Shown in pieces: positions 39,109-47,423 of a stretch of 50,724 bases of DNA (position 1 is the stretch's first letter; each line of letters begins with the position of its first letter). The notes below the pieces were generated by a model. That model was not told the origin of the DNA and did no database searches. It worked only from the letters and a program-made list of their open reading frames with translations. This stretch comes from a virus: positions 1 to 50,724 of IMG/VR virus record IMGVR_UViG_3300036792_000548; one strand, given 5' to 3'. Both the position numbers and the translations under genes were made by a program.

Positions 39109-40443
39109 ATGGCTCATCATTCCAAAGTTTGGCCGACACCTCCGACGGACGGCGTCGACTCGCTCACGGCTGCGGAGGCCATCGCGCTCGACAACGGGCA
39201 GTTCGGAGCGATCGACGGCGATACGGGCGGCACTTGGGCGCCGTCCGCGGTCATCGAGATCGGCGGCGCAGGACTTCAGCTCGACAAGGCTCTTGAGAAC
39301 GTCCGCGCGCTCGGCAACGGAACGTACGTACTCGACGCGAGCGGACCGGATCTGATCCTTCTCTGCACCGCGTCGTCCGGAAACTGCTCGATCGATCTTC
39401 CCGCCGCGTCCGCGTCGCTGAACCGCGTCGTCAAGATCAAGGCGCAGTCGGTGAGCGGCGGCGACATCCTCATTGTCCCGAACGGCACCGACACGATCGA
39501 GGGCCTCAACGCCGATTACACGCTCACGACGAGCGGCAGCTTCATCACGCTCGTGGGGATCACTGGCGGCTGGGCGATCATCGGGCGCGGAGAGAACATC
39601 GCGAGCAAGACGTTTACTGCGTCGCAGTCGAACGCGTTCCTCGTGCCCGCCGGATGCCACTACGTCGAGCTCGACATGTGGGGCGGAGGCGCGGGCGGCT
39701 CCGGCGGCGCCGCCGGTTCGAGCGGAGCGAGCGCAGCGTCTGGTGGTGGTCCTGGGGGCGGAGCGGCGAAGCGAAAGCGCGTGCGCGCTGCGGTCACGCC
39801 GGGATCGTTCTACGACGTCAACATCGGTGCGGGTGGTGCGGGTGGCGCTGCGGGCGCGACCGGAAACCTCGGAGGCACGACGTCGTTTCAGTTGCACGGC
39901 GGAGCGATCGTCGAGCAAGCCATTGGTGGCGGTTCCGGCACGTTGCCGGCAACTGTCAGCACGGGCGGAACGCTCGCTCCTGGCGGTACGGATAACAGCG
40001 CTCCGGCTGCGCAGGGAACGTCGTGGGCGAATACGCCCATCATGGGCGTCGCTGGACAAGGCGGCTTCGGTGGCAACGCCATCACGAACGCGCTGTCGAC
40101 GGCCGGCGGCAGTAGTGCCGAGGGCAAGACGGGTGGCGCGGCGGGACTCAACGCCGGATTTGTAAGCACGTCACTCGGCGGCGGCGGCGGCGGTGGCGGC
40201 GGTGCTGGTCCGGGCGGCAACGGCGGTACTGGCGGCAACGGTGGAGCTGGCTCGGCCTCGGCTGGCGCTGCGGGATCCGGCGGCTTCAACCCGGCCGGCA
40301 CCCAATCGACCGCTGCTGCGACAACCAACACTGGCGCGGGCGGTGGGGGAGGTGGCGGAGGTGGGTGCGGAACTTCCGGTGGCGCGGGCGGCGCTGGTGG
40401 TGGCGGCGACAGCGGCAAACTTACGATTTACTGGATCGAGTGA
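39109..40443 (+). CDS. Glycine-rich tail adhesin / fibre tip
   Basis: ATG 39109. The product has 444 residues. Residues 1-165 form a beta-rich attachment region (NGTYVLDASGPDLILLCTAS; IKAQSVSGGDILIVPNGTDT). From ~175 the chain is dominated by Gly tracts (MWGGGAGGSGGAAGSS; STSLGGGGGGGGGAGPGG; GAGGGGGGGGGCGTSGG), ending KLTIYWIE. This resembles phage adhesins with polyglycine-II sandwich domains (S16 gp38 type) and other Gly-rich fibre tips. It probably contacts the host receptor. Confidence 0.78.
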   Translation: MAHHSKVWPTPPTDGVDSLTAAEAIALDNGQFGAIDGDTGGTWAPSAVIEIGGAGLQLDKALENVRALGNGTYVLDASGPDLILLCTASSGNCSIDLPAASASLNRVVKIKAQSVSGGDILIVPNGTDTIEGLNADYTLTTSGSFITLVGITGGWAIIGRGENIASKTFTASQSNAFLVPAGCHYVELDMWGGGAGGSGGAAGSSGASAASGGGPGGGAAKRKRVRAAVTPGSFYDVNIGAGGAGGAAGATGNLGGTTSFQLHGGAIVEQAIGGGSGTLPATVSTGGTLAPGGTDNSAPAAQGTSWANTPIMGVAGQGGFGGNAITNALSTAGGSSAEGKTGGAAGLNAGFVSTSLGGGGGGGGGAGPGGNGGTGGNGGAGSASAGAAGSGGFNPAGTQSTAAATTNTGAGGGGGGGGGCGTSGGAGGAGGGGDSGKLTIYWIE

Positions 40444-40447
40444 TCGC

Positions 40448-40966
40448 TCACTTCACGCAGTAGAGCCACACGCCGGCATCACCAATCGGAGACGGAGAGC
40501 ATCCGGTTTGCGGCGCCATACCTGGCGGACACGCAATCTCGTTCGGATAAGGTCCGTCGACGCAATTGCCCGCGGCGCAGTTCGTAGCCGGATTTCCAAC
40601 GTCCGGCACGCACGCGCTCTGCGTGCAGCAGTAATCGCTATTCCCGACGCTCAGGCAATCGAGCGCCACGGGCGGCGTGTTATTCGGCTCGCACGAGTAG
40701 TGGTGCGCGCGACCGCACGCCGCCGCGCACTTGTCGTCGATGACGGGCTCACATTGCGAGTGAAGCACGTTCGGGTCGGCGACCGGATATGGGCACGAGC
40801 TCGCGTCGGTCGCCGGGTCCGCGTCGACTCCTGAATCGAGCGCGACGCCGAGCTTATGATCGTCGGCGCCGTCCGCGCTCCCGCCGTCGTCGAGCGGATC
40901 GCCCGCGGCACCGGAACAGCCCATCGCCAAAAAGGAAAACCCAACGGCCAAAAGCCACGCCCTCAT
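40448..40966 (-). CDS. Secreted lipoprotein, cargo gene in reverse orientation
   Basis: ATG 40966 is preferred (MRAWLLAVGFSFLAMGCSGA), because a signal peptide starts here. Upstream starts have no clear ribosome site. The lipobox is LAMGC, followed by an Asp/Gly/Ala linker (DPLDDGGSADGADD) and a Cys-rich domain with about 14 Cys (SCPYPVADPNVLHSQCEPVI; CAAACGRAHHYSCEP; DYCCTQSACVPD). The protein has 172 residues. Such Cys-rich lipoproteins are widespread in Myxococcota hosts. The reverse orientation inside the tail fibre block suggests a lysogenic conversion gene. Confidence 0.75.
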   Translation of the reverse strand: MRAWLLAVGFSFLAMGCSGAAGDPLDDGGSADGADDHKLGVALDSGVDADPATDASSCPYPVADPNVLHSQCEPVIDDKCAAACGRAHHYSCEPNNTPPVALDCLSVGNSDYCCTQSACVPDVGNPATNCAAGNCVDGPYPNEIACPPGMAPQTGCSPSPIGDAGVWLYCVK

Positions 40967-41047
40967 GCGGCAAAACGTAACCGCAGAGCCACGGCGCGGC
41001 CACTGCACAACTCACTGAACGCGGACGACCGCGCCATGCGAGCAAAA

Positions 41048-41338
41048 TCACTTCAGCGCATCGCCAAACACCGCTGCGGCGACGCCGAACGCCAGATACC
41101 CGATCCCGTGCGCGATGGGCGTGAAAATACTGGTTTCGGACGCTGATTGAACCGTGATCAGCGTTGCGCCAGCCACGCAACACGTCAGACACGCAGCAAA
41201 GCCGATCAGCACGCGCAAGACGCGACTGACGGACACCAAGTCCACGCGCTTGTGACCGCACCGCGGACACGTCTCCGCCGTCGAGGCGAGCGGTCCGGTC
41301 TGACACGCCGGGCACGCCATCAATTTCACACCAGCCAT
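41048..41338 (-). CDS. Zinc-ribbon membrane protein, cargo gene in reverse orientation
   Basis: ATG 41338 has AGGAGG upstream. The 96-residue product has a zinc ribbon ACPACQTG...CPRCGHKR (residues 8-30) and two hydrophobic spans (VLIGFAACLTCCVAGATLIT and GIGYLAFGVAAAVFGDALK). Membrane proteins like this may alter the host envelope or block superinfection. Function unknown. Confidence 0.7.
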   Translation of the reverse strand: MAGVKLMACPACQTGPLASTAETCPRCGHKRVDLVSVSRVLRVLIGFAACLTCCVAGATLITVQSASETSIFTPIAHGIGYLAFGVAAAVFGDALK

Positions 41339-41393
41339 GCGTCCTCCTCTCGCGACGAGCGCGAAGAGCCGAGCGTAACGCCACGAGGTCTAC

Positions 41394-42245
41394 GTGCCCA
41401 CATCTCCGTTCTGCACGGTGCAGATCAGCGTCAACTCCGGCGGACCCCAGCAAGGCGGCCTCACGGTCGCGGGCGCATCGACCATCCAGCTCTCGCTCAC
41501 GAACATCTCGCTCCTCACGTCCGTGCGATGGGAGATTTACGCGTACCCGCCGAGCTGGCCGACGCCATCGGGCTGGACGCTCGACGCGTCGACCGGGATC
41601 ATCTACTCGACCGACACGACGCCCGCGCTCATCACGCTCGAAGCATCGAGCGTGCGCTGGGGCAAGTGGCTCGTGCGCTGCATCGGCAACGGCGGCACGA
41701 AGAACGGCGTTCCTCCGGTCAGCGATCCGATTACCGGGAGCTATCTGCCGAACGACGTGATCGACATCGCGAGCGGATGGCAGGTGCTCTCGCCGAATCA
41801 CTCGCTCGTCGACGTGGCGCTCTACGAAGGGACGCAGTTCGGCGCGCTGCTCCGCTGGGTCGCCGGACTCCAGACGTCGCTGCGTCAGATCGACGGCATC
41901 ACGGGTGGCGGAGGCGGCTCCTCAATCGTCCAGCACGCCGGCCAGACCGGCGACTACACGGTCACCGAGACGAGCGGCATCGTCTACGTCGGATTCAAGA
42001 CGTTCGCCGCGCCGCACACGCTCACCGTGCCTGCGGCCCCCGGCAGTCCGCTCGTGGTCATCGCATACAGCGAGGACGACTCGATCACCGACACAAACAC
42101 GCTCACGTGGACGGCGGGCGGCACCGTGCAGTTCGAGCGCGCGAACACCAGCGCGACGACCTTCGTCCAGAACCGCACGACGTTCGGGAAGAACGGCAAG
42201 TGCCAATTCCACTTCGACGGCCTCCTCTACCGCGCGGATTCCTAA
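41394..42245 (+). CDS. Putative fibre / virion surface protein
   Basis: GTG 41394 with GAGG upstream. The product has 283 residues. The N-terminal domain (VQISVNSGGPQQGGLTVAGA; VRWEIYAYPPSWPTPSGWTL) looks like an Ig/jelly-roll fold. A Gly-rich hinge near 170 (DGITGGGGGSS) leads to a C-terminal beta domain (IVYVGFKTFAAPHTLTVPAA). Similar C-terminal domains occur in phage fibres. The stop TAA overlaps the next ATG (TAATG). Confidence 0.65.
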   Translation: MPTSPFCTVQISVNSGGPQQGGLTVAGASTIQLSLTNISLLTSVRWEIYAYPPSWPTPSGWTLDASTGIIYSTDTTPALITLEASSVRWGKWLVRCIGNGGTKNGVPPVSDPITGSYLPNDVIDIASGWQVLSPNHSLVDVALYEGTQFGALLRWVAGLQTSLRQIDGITGGGGGSSIVQHAGQTGDYTVTETSGIVYVGFKTFAAPHTLTVPAAPGSPLVVIAYSEDDSITDTNTLTWTAGGTVQFERANTSATTFVQNRTTFGKNGKCQFHFDGLLYRADS

Positions 42246-44146
42246 TGAAAAACCTCTTCGCAAAACTCGGCGCTCGCATCGTCGCCGCGTGGCTCTTCGC
42301 GTGCTGGTTCGGCTGGCGCTGGCTCGTCGCGCTCCCCGCGCTCGCGATCCTCGCGCTGGGCGGACACGGCGCGTACGCCGACCACGTCGCGCTCGCGCAG
42401 CTCCGCGCGCAGATGGCCTCGCCGCAAGTCGCGGTCATTGACCCCGCGGCGCTCGCCGACGCGGCGAAGCACGGGCACAAGCTCGGCGCGCCCATCTACA
42501 CGAACGCGGGCGACTTCATCGTCACGTCGGGCGGCAAGCGCGCGGGCCTCGAACAATTCGGCGCGCACGGCGACGGGACCACGAACGACTCGGCCGCGAT
42601 GACCGCGGCGCTCGCGGCGCTCTCCGGTGGCGGCACGCTGCATCTCGGGTGCAACAAGACGTACCTCGTCGGCGCGTCGTCGCCGTACACGGTGCCCACC
42701 GGAGTCTCGATCATCGGATGCGGTGACACGAGCATCGTCAAAACGGCGACAAACGCCGCGGTGTTCGTTCCCGGCGGCGAGTTCACGCAGTACGAGGGGT
42801 TTCAGATCCTCGGCAGCGGCGTCGGTACGAGCCAGATCGGAATCGCGAACCAGCCAGTCGGCGGCGCGACTGGCTTCCAACGCATGGTCGTGCACAATCT
42901 CACGTGCACGAACCTCGGCGAGACGTGCATCCTCACAAACAACCTGCCCGGTCCGACCGGCGGCGTCGTGCCGTATTACACGACCGAGCTCGACGGCATT
43001 CGCGTCTTCGGACCGAGCACGACCTACGGGCTCTGGCTCCTCGGCGAGTACTCGACCGCGACGAACATCAAGATCGACTCGGTCGGTGAAGGCATCCGCG
43101 CGCAGGGCGGCAATCAGACGTACAGCGGCGGCACCATCACGAACTGCACGACGGGTTTCCACCTCGTCGGCGGAGGCAACGATGCGCACGGCACGGTGAC
43201 CGGGTTCCTCATCAACCACAACACGACGAACCTGCTCGTCGACAACTCGGCCGCGAATACCGAGCACTTCGTGAACGACGCCTTCTACGGCGCGAGCACG
43301 TCGATTCAGCTCGTCTCGTCGCACAACGTCTACTTCGACTCGTGCCAGATCGACGTCACCGATCTCTACCTCGACGGATCGATCGGGACGACGTTTTCGA
43401 ACTGCACGTGGCCGGGCTCGTTCACGAACACGATTACGCAGAGCGGCTCGACGACATTCGCGACCGGGTCCAACGTCGACCTGAACGGCAACCCGTCGAG
43501 CATTGTCGCGGGCTCCGGCTGGGTGCTGGATACTCCGACTACGCCGCACGGAGCGCTCACGTGCGGCGGCGGGGGCAGCGACTTCGCGGTCACGATCGGA
43601 CCCGATCCCAGTGCGGAGACGGCGGCCGGAACGATCCACATTTTGCCTATCGGCACGGCGCGCACCGCGACCAACTACGCGCTCCAATCCGACGGTAGCC
43701 ACACCATCGTCGACGCCCCCGCGAACAGCTTCGTCTACCTCTACGAGGGCGGTTCGAATCAGCTCGCCGCCTTCTCGCTCGCGTCGAACACGATCGGCTT
43801 TTCCGACTCGCGCGCGGTCAACACGATCTTGGGGTCACTGTCGCTTACGCCCCGCACGACGACGTCGGCTCTGACGGTCGACAGCGGCGGCATCAGCGAC
43901 CACACCATCATCGTCGACACGTCGGCCGGCGTCGTCACGGTCACGCTTCCCGCGCAAGTGGCCGGCGTGAGCCGTGATCTCTATCTCATCGACAAGTCGA
44001 ACAGCTTCGCGACGCACAACTGCACGCTTGCGGAGCACGCGTCCGAGAAGATCGACGGGACCGCCGCGAGCAAGACGCTCGCGACGAACGGCGAACGCTG
44101 CTGGATCTCTGGCGACGGATCCGACTGGTACACGCGCTGTAACTGA
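42245..44146 (+). CDS. Beta-helix (pectate lyase 3-like) protein with hydrophobic N-terminus
   Basis: ATG 42245. The 633-residue product has residues 8-48 hydrophobic in two parts (LGARIVAAWLFACWFGWRWL; VALPALAILALGGHGAYA). Residues ~95-430 show right-handed beta-helix features: FGAHGDGTTNDSAAMTAALA, GGTLHLGCNKTYLVGA, SIIGCGDTS, NLTCTNLGETCILTNN, GGTITNCTTGFHLVGGGNDA. The DGTTNDSAA motif marks pectate_lyase_3 tailspikes. The C-terminal 130 residues form a trimer-tip-like domain. A tailspike depolymerase is likely, but the hydrophobic N-terminus is unusual and may mean export or membrane anchoring. Confidence 0.78.
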   Translation: MKNLFAKLGARIVAAWLFACWFGWRWLVALPALAILALGGHGAYADHVALAQLRAQMASPQVAVIDPAALADAAKHGHKLGAPIYTNAGDFIVTSGGKRAGLEQFGAHGDGTTNDSAAMTAALAALSGGGTLHLGCNKTYLVGASSPYTVPTGVSIIGCGDTSIVKTATNAAVFVPGGEFTQYEGFQILGSGVGTSQIGIANQPVGGATGFQRMVVHNLTCTNLGETCILTNNLPGPTGGVVPYYTTELDGIRVFGPSTTYGLWLLGEYSTATNIKIDSVGEGIRAQGGNQTYSGGTITNCTTGFHLVGGGNDAHGTVTGFLINHNTTNLLVDNSAANTEHFVNDAFYGASTSIQLVSSHNVYFDSCQIDVTDLYLDGSIGTTFSNCTWPGSFTNTITQSGSTTFATGSNVDLNGNPSSIVAGSGWVLDTPTTPHGALTCGGGGSDFAVTIGPDPSAETAAGTIHILPIGTARTATNYALQSDGSHTIVDAPANSFVYLYEGGSNQLAAFSLASNTIGFSDSRAVNTILGSLSLTPRTTTSALTVDSGGISDHTIIVDTSAGVVTVTLPAQVAGVSRDLYLIDKSNSFATHNCTLAEHASEKIDGTAASKTLATNGERCWISGDGSDWYTRCN

Positions 44147-44154
44147 GGAAGCAC

Positions 44155-44562
44155 ATGCCCAAAGTTCCCGATCCGCCCCCGACGCCGCCGCGCGGCGGCG
44201 CGCACGCCCATGTCGACCCGGCCGCGCTCGCTGAGCGTGCGGCGGACAGGGCGCACGACGCGATTCAGATCGCGCGGCACTCCGACGATCGCGCCTCCGA
44301 AGCGCTGCTCCTTTCGCGCAAGCACGCCGACATCATCGAGACGATTCCGGCGATGCACGTGAAGCTCGACCTCGCGCTGCGTCCCACCATCACGCCAGCG
44401 TACGTCCGCGTCTCTGCCGTCGCAGCAGCGGCGGCGATGATCGTCGGCGCCTGCGCGCTCGTCGCGCTCGTCGTCATCCTCGCCAAGCCCACGGCCGCCA
44501 GCGCATCGACGCAGGCCGCGGGCGCGCAGGCAAGCAACCGAATCGCAGCACCCGTCCCATGA
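44155..44562 (+). CDS. Single-span membrane protein, lysis-region
   Basis: ATG 44155. The 135-residue product has a proline-rich start, a helical segment (AADRAHDAIQIARHSDDRAS) and one membrane span at ~90-112 (VSAVAAAAAMIVGACALVAL, VVILA). A short periplasmic or cytoplasmic tail follows. It overlaps the next gene by ATGA. Candidate holin or pinholin partner, or a spanin-type inner-membrane subunit. Confidence 0.62.
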   Translation: MPKVPDPPPTPPRGGAHAHVDPAALAERAADRAHDAIQIARHSDDRASEALLLSRKHADIIETIPAMHVKLDLALRPTITPAYVRVSAVAAAAAMIVGACALVALVVILAKPTAASASTQAAGAQASNRIAAPVP

Positions 44563-44942
44563 ACAACGACGACGAACGAACGACGCCGACCTCGCCCATT
44601 CCGCCGTCCTTCGACGACTTCGAAGAGACGACGATGAACGGTGTCGATGCGCTGCCAAAGCCCATGAAGAAGTGGGCGGAGTCGCAGTCGCGTCGCATTC
44701 GCAAGGTCGAGAAACACTTCGAGCGCGGCGGCATGGTCGCTGAGCTGCACTCGGACTGGACCGCGGTGAAGAAGGGCGTCGGTTTCTTCAAGTGGGCCGC
44801 GCCGATGGTCGCTAGCGCGATCGTCGCGTGCATCGTCGGCATCATCTGGCTCGTGACTCACGCCGCGACGCAGCCGCCTCCGCCGAACGCGCAGGACATC
44901 GCGCGCGAAGTCGCGAAGCACCAGGCCGCGCAGCAGAGGTAA
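44559..44942 (+). CDS. Single-span membrane protein, holin candidate
   Basis: ATG 44559. The 127-residue product has an acidic N-terminus, a basic amphipathic region (KKWAESQSRRIRKVEKHFER) and a membrane segment at ~78-101 (FFKWAAPMVASAIVACIVGI, IWLVTHA), then a proline/Gln-rich tail. Size and topology fit a class-III-like holin or a membrane anchor. Not proven. Confidence 0.62.
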   Translation: MNNDDERTTPTSPIPPSFDDFEETTMNGVDALPKPMKKWAESQSRRIRKVEKHFERGGMVAELHSDWTAVKKGVGFFKWAAPMVASAIVACIVGIIWLVTHAATQPPPPNAQDIAREVAKHQAAQQR

Positions 44943-45112
44943 AGGAAACGGCGCCGGCGTCTCACGACGCGGGCTGAAAGGTCGCCGCCACATAGAGCGA
45001 CCAACCAACGGCATCGGCGCACGGGACGCCAAGGTCCCGCACGCCCGTGCCGTGACCGAAGCGTCGGCTGTCAGCTCCTATCCGAGCTGGGCCGTCGCGA
45101 CCGTGATGTTTC

Positions 45113-45130
45113 GCGCGCCGCGTGGCGCGC
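45113..45130 (+). promoter_or_regulatory. Hairpin before ribosome site of membrane protein gene
   Basis: GCGCGCC-GCGT-GGCGCGC is a perfect seven-pair stem that ends three bases before AGGAG of the gene at 45148. The 205-base gap 44943-45147 also contains CGGGAC-GCCAAG-GTCCCG at about 45026-45043. No credible coding sequence lies in the gap. It may hold a leader RNA. Confidence 0.5.
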
Positions 45131-45147
45131 TTCAGGAGAAATCGATC

Positions 45148-45789
45148 ATGAAAAAGTTTGTGCTCATCGTCCTTCCGTACCTCATCGCCGGAGGCATCGG
45201 CATCGCCGGGTACGCCGCGCACTCGTCCGACGCGCTCGTCGCGATGATCGGCGCGTTCGTCCTCTCGGCGCTCGCGCACTACAACCTCACGCAGGACCCG
45301 AAGGCCCTCGGAGCGTCGAGTGACGCGGCTGCGAAGGCGGCGAACAAGATCGGCCCGGCCGTCGTGCTCTGGCTTCTCGTCGGCGGAGCGGTCGCGCTCG
45401 CGACCCATCAGGCGCCGACGACGGTGGAATCGGATTGCATGGTCGTCGATACGGTCGCCGCGCTCTCGCAGGCAGTCGGCGGCCCGCTCCTCGCGCTCGA
45501 GGGCTGCACGAATCAGCAAGCGACGCAGGTGAAGACGATCATCACCGACCCGAACGCGGCCCAATGCGTCGAGGCGGTGATCTCCGACGTCACCGGCAGC
45601 ATCGACATCGCGGGGACGATCGCGCACTGCGGCGTCACCATCGAGCAGCTCGTCGCGTACCTCGAGAGCTACTTCTCGCGCGGCGACGGCGGAGCCGATG
45701 CGGCGGTCGCGGGCGCGAGCCCAGCCAAGGTGCAGCGCGTCCAGGCGCTTCTCGACGCGGCCAAGGCCTACCAAGCGGCGCACCAGTGA
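45148..45789 (+). CDS. Three-span membrane protein, holin candidate
   Basis: ATG 45148 (MKKFVLIVLPYLIAGGIGIA) with AGGAG upstream. A longer frame upstream crosses the hairpin and is rejected. The product has 213 residues. The N-terminal 90 residues hold three spans: KKFVLIVLPYLIAGGIGIAG, LVAMIGAFVLSALAHY, AVVLWLLVGGAVALA. The C-terminal 120 residues are a soluble domain with three Cys residues and a coiled-coil tail. Three spans near the endolysin cluster fit a holin fused to an extra domain. Confidence 0.66.
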   Translation: MKKFVLIVLPYLIAGGIGIAGYAAHSSDALVAMIGAFVLSALAHYNLTQDPKALGASSDAAAKAANKIGPAVVLWLLVGGAVALATHQAPTTVESDCMVVDTVAALSQAVGGPLLALEGCTNQQATQVKTIITDPNAAQCVEAVISDVTGSIDIAGTIAHCGVTIEQLVAYLESYFSRGDGGADAAVAGASPAKVQRVQALLDAAKAYQAAHQ

Positions 45790-46643
45790 GCTTCGTCTCG
45801 GTCGAAGGCATCCCGCGGCAGTACGGCGGGCCCGCCGGATATGGCCACGCGGGCTACCGTCGCCGCGTGCTCGGGGTTTGGGAGAAGCTCCCTGGCCCCG
45901 CGCGATCCGCGTTCGATCACCTCGTCGCGCGCCTCGGTCTCGCGACGTCGCCCGCGCCGCGCGATCTCCGCTCGGCCGTGCTCGACCCGAAGGGGCCTGG
46001 CATCTTCGATCAGTCGAGCTCCAGCTCATGCACCGGCCAGGCGACCGTCGGCTCGACGATGACTCGGCTCGTCGTGATGGGCGCGCCGGCTCCGTACAAG
46101 CTCTCGCCCTTCGATGCGTACGCCAAGGGTCGACTCATCGACAACCCGAGCGCGCCGCTCGAAGACACCGGCGCGATCCCCGAGCAGGTAACGCGCGCGT
46201 GCTCCGAGATCGGGATCTGCGCGTATGACTTGCGACCGAACGATCCGACGCACGTGAACGATCACCCGACGTTCGGGCAGATCGAGCAGGGCCTTCGCAC
46301 GGTCGTGCGCGGCATCTACGGCCTGCGCGGCGACGTCGAGGCGACAACGCAGATCGCGGTCTCGGCAGGCTTCCCCGTGAAGCTCGGCGCGCTCGTCGAT
46401 CCGCCCATGGAGGAGTGGAGCGGCGGCGACCCGATCGGACCTCCCGATCCGGCGCGCGTGCTCGGCGGACACGCGATGTACGTCTGCGGCTGGGCGCCTT
46501 GGTCCGGCGGCGTCGAGTATATCCTCGGCAACTCGTGGGGCACGGGGTACGGCGAGGGCGGCTTCGTGCGCGTGAACGGGCTTTGGCTTCGCCAGGCGAG
46601 CGATTTCGAGATCACCGACGTGACCGCGTTGGAGGCAGCATGA
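45786..46643 (+). CDS. Papain-like cysteine protease (C1-type) in lysis region
   Basis: GTG 45786 overlaps the previous stop. The 285-residue product has all papain-type elements: Q76 in DQSSSSSCTGQ with nucleophile C82 exactly six residues on (papain Q19/C25), H229 in GGHAMYVCGWA, and N249 in ILGNSWGTGYGEGGFVRV. There is no signal peptide or propeptide. Papain-family enzymes cut proteins. In this position it could degrade host envelope or defence proteins. It is rarely seen in phages. The stop overlaps the next start. Confidence 0.82.
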   Translation: MSFVSVEGIPRQYGGPAGYGHAGYRRRVLGVWEKLPGPARSAFDHLVARLGLATSPAPRDLRSAVLDPKGPGIFDQSSSSSCTGQATVGSTMTRLVVMGAPAPYKLSPFDAYAKGRLIDNPSAPLEDTGAIPEQVTRACSEIGICAYDLRPNDPTHVNDHPTFGQIEQGLRTVVRGIYGLRGDVEATTQIAVSAGFPVKLGALVDPPMEEWSGGDPIGPPDPARVLGGHAMYVCGWAPWSGGVEYILGNSWGTGYGEGGFVRVNGLWLRQASDFEITDVTALEAA

Positions 46644-46882
46644 GCCAGTTGCCGGGTTGGGTCGTCGACCCATTGAAATACTTCGCGGCGGACGTCAAAG
46701 CGCGAGAGGCGGAACGACGGAGTCGCATCGCGTATCGCGCCTGGGTCGAGGCGTCGGCGCGCGTGGGCGTGAACGTTGAGAAGCCGTGGGAAGAGCTTCT
46801 CCAAGACGAGAAGGCGCAGTGGTCCGACGTCTACGGCGTTTGTTGTCGCGCCGACCTCGACCACGAAGCGGGTGTCTCGTGA
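46640..46882 (+). CDS. Small hypothetical protein
   Basis: ATG 46640 overlaps the protease stop. The 80-residue product (LPGWVVDPLKYFAADVKARE; EASARVGVNVEKPWEELLQD) is helical and charged. Function unknown. The C-terminal CCRAD could hold a metal. Confidence 0.64.
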   Translation: MSQLPGWVVDPLKYFAADVKAREAERRSRIAYRAWVEASARVGVNVEKPWEELLQDEKAQWSDVYGVCCRADLDHEAGVS

Positions 46883-47190
46883 GCTTGTTCAAGTGCACCA
46901 TCACGGCGATCGGCCTTGTTCTACTTTCGGCGTGCCGAGAACCACAAGCGCCCGCGGCGGACAGCGGCGACGCGTCCTTCGTGCTCGACGCTCCCGACGG
47001 CGGCATCTGTCCAGCGATGTGCGCGAACCTTCGCGCGATCGGCTGCGCCGCCGGCTCCGATCCGAAGTGCCTGCCCGCGTGCGCGCAGGACATCGTGATC
47101 TTGCCGCGCGCATGCTGGGCGAACGCGCCGACGAAAGCCGCGGCGATCGCATGCGGCGACGATACGACAGGACACCTCGCGTGCGAGTGA
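46879..47190 (+). CDS. Small lipoprotein with Asp-rich linker
   Basis: GTG 46879 overlaps the previous stop. The 103-residue product starts SLFKCTITAIGLVLLSACRE, a short signal with lipobox LLSAC. It then has an acidic linker (PAADSGDASFVLDAPDGG) and a Cys-rich domain (CPAMCANLRAIGCAAGS; KCLPACAQDIV). The likely location is the inner leaflet of the outer membrane. Candidate host-envelope modifier or spanin-like outer component. Confidence 0.7.
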   Translation: MSLFKCTITAIGLVLLSACREPQAPAADSGDASFVLDAPDGGICPAMCANLRAIGCAAGSDPKCLPACAQDIVILPRACWANAPTKAAAIACGDDTTGHLACE

Positions 47191-47423
47191 TCGCTTTCCT
47201 CGCTGCGCTCGCGCTCGCCGGATGCAGTCCTGCATTCCACCACTTCGTCGGCGACGGCGTCACGCCAGGCACGTGGGGGGAGGGCGGTTACCTCCCGTGT
47301 CTCGGCTACGCGGCTCATTACTGCATGTCGACATCGTGCGAACGCGGCGGGTGCGTGACGACGTTTTCGTCGCCTGTCGTGCCGAAGTCGCAGCCGCTCC
47401 GCTGCGGGAGCGCGACGCGATGA
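47181..47423 (+). CDS. Small Cys-rich lipoprotein
   Basis: GTG 47181 is chosen because it gives the basic start VRVIAFLAALALAGC with lipobox ALAGC and has AGGA eight bases upstream. GTG 47187 would overlap as GTGA. The 80-residue product is Cys-rich (YLPCLGYAAHYCMSTSCERG), likely disulfide-bonded in the periplasm. It follows another lipoprotein, so the two may form a pair. It is not proline-rich like Rz1. Confidence 0.66.
   Translation: MRVIAFLAALALAGCSPAFHHFVGDGVTPGTWGEGGYLPCLGYAAHYCMSTSCERGGCVTTFSSPVVPKSQPLRCGSATR

Noticed and set aside
41147-42244. A 999-residue forward frame that would extend the beta-helix protein upstream
   Set aside because: Its first 366 residues are low-complexity Arg/His-rich sequence antisense to the zinc-ribbon gene and out of frame with the fibre gene at 41394. 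The real start is ATG 42245, coupled by TAATG.
44962-45120. A possible short leftward peptide ending GWSLYVAATFQPAS in the gap before the three-span protein
   Set aside because: It has no plausible start or ribosome site and lies in a region better explained by hairpins of a leader RNA.
46879-47423. Classical Rz/Rz1 spanin pair
   Set aside because: Both products are lipoproteins, they are not nested, and neither is proline-rich, so the i-spanin/o-spanin layout is not met.
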